Assembly: GCA_902465265.1 (NCBI GenBank)
Contig: CABQMF010000064.1
Location: 1-8,212, forward strand
DNA length: 8,212 nucleotides
Direction: 5' to 3'
From: an uncultured Collinsella sp.
GTDB taxonomy: Bacteria; Actinomycetota; Coriobacteriia; Coriobacteriales; Coriobacteriaceae
Positions 5,969-8,212 of the stretch are shown here, piece after piece (the stretch's first letter is position 1; every line of letters begins with the position of its first letter). A program made the translations under genes and the position numbers. A model generated the notes under the pieces. The model worked only from the letters and a program-made list of their open reading frames with translations, ran no database searches and was not told the origin of the DNA.

Positions 5969-7061
5969 CCATGCTCACCACCTTGGCTCGATCAAGCAGG
6001 TCATCGGTAAAATACCCCAGATTGGTGGTGGTTATGACTGTCTGGATATCATCACCGATCAGCTGCAGGAAAGCGCCTCGGCGCCCGGCGTCGAGCTCGC
6101 TCATCACGTCGTCCAAAAGCAGCAGCGGCGCGGTGCCCAGGATATCGCATGCCACGGCCACTTCTGCCACCTTCCAGGCAAGCACCAGCGTTCGCTGCTG
6201 GCCCTGGCTGGCAAATGAACGGGCCGATCGCCCCGCAACGGAAAACTCAATCTCGTCACGATGCGGACCCACGAGCGTCACGCCGCGGCGGATCTCCTCG
6301 TCGGCGTGCTCATCGAGCGCCGAGAGCATGTGCTCATACGCCCAGCCCCTGAGCTCGTCGCGATCCTCGGTGCGAGGCAGGTCGCCAAGCGTGGACACAT
6401 AGGACACGCCGGCGGGCTCGCCGGATGCCACGCGGCCATAGGCGTCGCGCACATGGCCCGACAGCCGGTCGAGCAGAGCCAGACGATGCACGAGTAGGGC
6501 CGAACCGGCGCGGGCGAGCGATTCGTTCCAGGCGCCGAGCATCTCGCGGCAGCACCAGCTCTCCTTGAGCAGGGCATTGCGCTGGGTCACGCAGCGCCCG
6601 TAGGCACTAGCCAGATCGGCATAGCGCGCACTCAGCTGAACGCCAAAGTCATCAAGTGCGGTGCGGCGCACGCTGGCACCCCGCTTGACCATATCCAGGT
6701 GGTCCGGGCAAAACAAAACGCTCGGCAGTACCCCGCGCACGCCGGACGCAGCGCAGCGCTTGCCGTTGCGGCTAAACGAACGCTTGCCGTCTTCCACGCT
6801 CAGCCCCATGTCCAGCACGCGCCCATCACCTTCGAGCCTCAGCTCGACCTTGCATGAGCCCACGCTGTCGTGCACGAGCTCGGCTGCGGTCGGATGCCTA
6901 AACGAGGCGCCACTCGTCAGTAGCTGCAGCGCCTCTATGAGGTTGGTCTTTCCCGCCGCGTTGGGACCTGCGAGCACTGTCACACCGTCGCTCAGGGCAA
7001 GGCGGTAGCTGTCGAAGCTGCGATAGCGCGCAACGGAAAGATCGCGTGCGAACATTGTCAT
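5955..7061 (-). CDS. recF: DNA replication and repair protein RecF
   Basis: RecF is an SMC-like ABC ATPase that works with RecO and RecR to load RecA at single-strand gaps and stalled forks. The 368-residue product has the Walker A motif GPNAAGKT (32-39), the family motif GPHRDE (265-270), the ABC signature SQGQQRT (285-291), and Walker B LLLLDDVMSELD (313-324) with D317/D318 and the D-loop. Length is normal for the family. The ATG start (7061-7059) is 8 nt past the dnaN stop and has no Shine-Dalgarno sequence; a second ATG two codons in (7055-7053) is equally possible. Translation is therefore probably coupled to dnaN. The 3' end overlaps dciA by 14 nt. Confidence 0.97.
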   Translation of the reverse strand: MTMFARDLSVARYRSFDSYRLALSDGVTVLAGPNAAGKTNLIEALQLLTSGASFRHPTAAELVHDSVGSCKVELRLEGDGRVLDMGLSVEDGKRSFSRNGKRCAASGVRGVLPSVLFCPDHLDMVKRGASVRRTALDDFGVQLSARYADLASAYGRCVTQRNALLKESWCCREMLGAWNESLARAGSALLVHRLALLDRLSGHVRDAYGRVASGEPAGVSYVSTLGDLPRTEDRDELRGWAYEHMLSALDEHADEEIRRGVTLVGPHRDEIEFSVAGRSARSFASQGQQRTLVLAWKVAEVAVACDILGTAPLLLLDDVMSELDAGRRGAFLQLIGDDIQTVITTTNLGYFTDDLLDRAKVVSMGETC

Positions 7062-7069
7062 GGGCAGCG

Positions 7070-8173
7070 CTAGATGCGTACCGGCATGACCAGGTACAGG
7101 TAGTTGATCTTGTCGTAGGACTTGAAGATGCCAGCCTGCGAATAGCTCTTGAGCTCCAGCGTGATCTCCTTCTCCTTGGACAGGGCATTGAGGCAGCCAA
7201 AGATGTAGTGGTAGTTGAAGGCGATGGTGCCCGACTCGCCCTCGGCCTCGACATCGATCGTCTCCTGCGCCAGATCCTGGTCGTTGGAAATGGAGGACAG
7301 GCCCATCTGGCCGTTCTCGACGTCAATCTCAAACTTGACAGCGGGGTTGGCGCTCGCGATAACGGCCACACGCTTAAGGGCGGCGTTAAAGGCGGCCACG
7401 TCGATCTTTACGCTCGTCACGCACGAATCGGGGATGAGCTGCTTGTAATTGGGATAAACGCCCTCGATGCGGCGCGACACGTAGGTGGTGTTGCCGGCCT
7501 CAAAGACAACCTGGGTGTCGGTTGCGCCGATCATGATGGTCGCCTGGCTCGCCATGATGCTCAGCGCGTCGTTGAAGGCGTCGGCAGGCACGTTGAGTTC
7601 AAAGGAACCCTCGAGGGTCGAGGTTTCGACCTGCGTATCGCACACAGCCAGTCGGAAGGAGTCGGTCGCGACCAGGCGCACGGTGTTGTTCTCGACCTTC
7701 ATGTGCACGCCACCCAGGATGGGGCGGGCCTTGTCGGTCGAGGTGACGCGCCATACGCGGCTCACCATTTCGGACAGGATATCGGTCGGCAGCTCGACGG
7801 CGCTCTCGATGGCGTATGCCGGGAACTCGGGAAAGTCGTTGGCATCGAGCGTGTTGAGGCGGAAAGAGCTCTTCTCGCAGCCAATCAAAACCTGACGCTC
7901 GGACAGCTCAAAGGTGACCGGGGCATCGGGAAGGGTCTTGGTGATGTTGGAGAGCATCTTGCAGGGAATCACCATCTCGCCCTCCTCTTCGACATGAGCC
8001 GCAATGCGGTGACGAATCGAGATGGTGTAGTTGGAGGTCTGGAATTCCAAGATGCCGTCTTGTGCCTTAACGAGCACGCCCGACAGAATGGGAAGGGTGG
8101 ATGCCGAAGCGACGCCTTTCATAACGACGCCGATGGCTTGCGTAAGCGAGCTCTGGCTGACGGTGAACTTCAT
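7070..8173 (-). CDS. dnaN: DNA polymerase III subunit beta (sliding clamp)
   Basis: This is the ring-shaped homodimeric clamp that tethers DNA polymerase III and other partners to DNA. The 367-residue product fits three clamp domains, at about 1-120, 129-245 and 247-367. Landmarks are RPILGG (150-155), ATDSFRLA (169-176), YPNYKQLIP (240-248) and the C-terminal MPVRI (363-367), the family's conserved tail next to the peptide-binding pocket. The ATG start is 9 nt after AAAGG (8187-8183). It leads a tightly packed unit with recF and dciA. dnaA would be expected upstream, beyond the right edge. Confidence 0.98.
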   Translation of the reverse strand: MKFTVSQSSLTQAIGVVMKGVASASTLPILSGVLVKAQDGILEFQTSNYTISIRHRIAAHVEEEGEMVIPCKMLSNITKTLPDAPVTFELSERQVLIGCEKSSFRLNTLDANDFPEFPAYAIESAVELPTDILSEMVSRVWRVTSTDKARPILGGVHMKVENNTVRLVATDSFRLAVCDTQVETSTLEGSFELNVPADAFNDALSIMASQATIMIGATDTQVVFEAGNTTYVSRRIEGVYPNYKQLIPDSCVTSVKIDVAAFNAALKRVAVIASANPAVKFEIDVENGQMGLSSISNDQDLAQETIDVEAEGESGTIAFNYHYIFGCLNALSKEKEITLELKSYSQAGIFKSYDKINYLYLVMPVRI

Positions 8174-8212
8174 CTTTTAATACCTTTCTATAGATATAAA
8201 TATCTTAATAAT
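8174..8212 (-). promoter_or_regulatory. AT-rich dnaN leader with ribosome site and small dyad
   Basis: Only 6 of these 39 bases are G or C, in sharp contrast to the rest of the window. The stretch contains the dnaN ribosome site GAAAGG (8188-8183) and a perfect 6-bp dyad AGATAT, AA, ATATCT (8192-8205). Several TATA-like hexamers could serve as a -10 box, but the matching -35 would lie near or beyond the window end. It may be the dnaN-proximal edge of the dnaA-dnaN intergenic region, a common site of oriC in Actinobacteria. Confidence 0.45.

Noticed and set aside
1..8212. CRISPR array, toxin-antitoxin, defence or mobile gene cluster
   Set aside because: I saw no regularly spaced repeats, transposase, integrase or unrecognised gene cluster; every substantial minus-strand frame is a known replication gene.

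Overview
This window is a compact chromosomal replication locus. All of its genes lie on the minus strand. Read in the direction of transcription (right to left) the order is dnaN (sliding clamp), recF, a DUF721/dciA-type gene, gyrB, gyrA and the 5' part of a tRNA-Ile(GAU) gene that runs off the left edge. This is the conserved order next to dnaA/oriC in Actinobacteria; Mycobacterium tuberculosis has dnaN-recF-dciA-gyrB-gyrA followed by ileT. The GC-rich coding sequence, the frequent GTG starts and the feel of the protein sequences point to an actinobacterium, most likely a Coriobacteriia member such as Collinsella. The genus is an inference from memory, not a search result.

Right end (8212 to 5405): dnaN, recF and dciA are packed as one unit. 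dnaN and recF are 8 nt apart, and recF has no Shine-Dalgarno sequence. recF and dciA overlap by 14 nt. A strong intrinsic terminator (5349-5378) follows dciA. The last 39 bases, upstream of dnaN, are extremely AT-rich and may be the edge of the dnaA-dnaN intergenic region.

Middle (5348 to 346): gyrB and gyrA, both starting at GTG behind strong Shine-Dalgarno sequences, encode the two subunits of DNA gyrase. The 177-nt gap between them holds a long imperfect hairpin of about 100 nt that reaches into the gyrB stop codon. Its non-Watson-Crick positions fit a plus-strand RNA better than the gyrase mRNA. GyrA has an unusual acidic N-terminal extension of about 70 residues. gyrA ends at a clear intrinsic terminator (274-306).

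Left end (273 to 1): between the gyrA terminator and the tRNA-Ile promoter there is a perfect 34-bp inverted repeat (122-155 / 224-257). It encloses a 68-bp core with a 12-bp palindrome and a terminator-like hairpin, and no gene. This is the least explained element here. A well-formed sigma70-type promoter (67-96) drives the tRNA.

Together the proteins cover clamp loading targets and processivity (DnaN), recombinational repair at stalled forks (RecF), replicative helicase loading (DciA) and supercoil control ahead of the fork (GyrAB). I found no mobile gene, CRISPR array or new protein system. The unusual content is in the noncoding structured elements and the GyrA extension.
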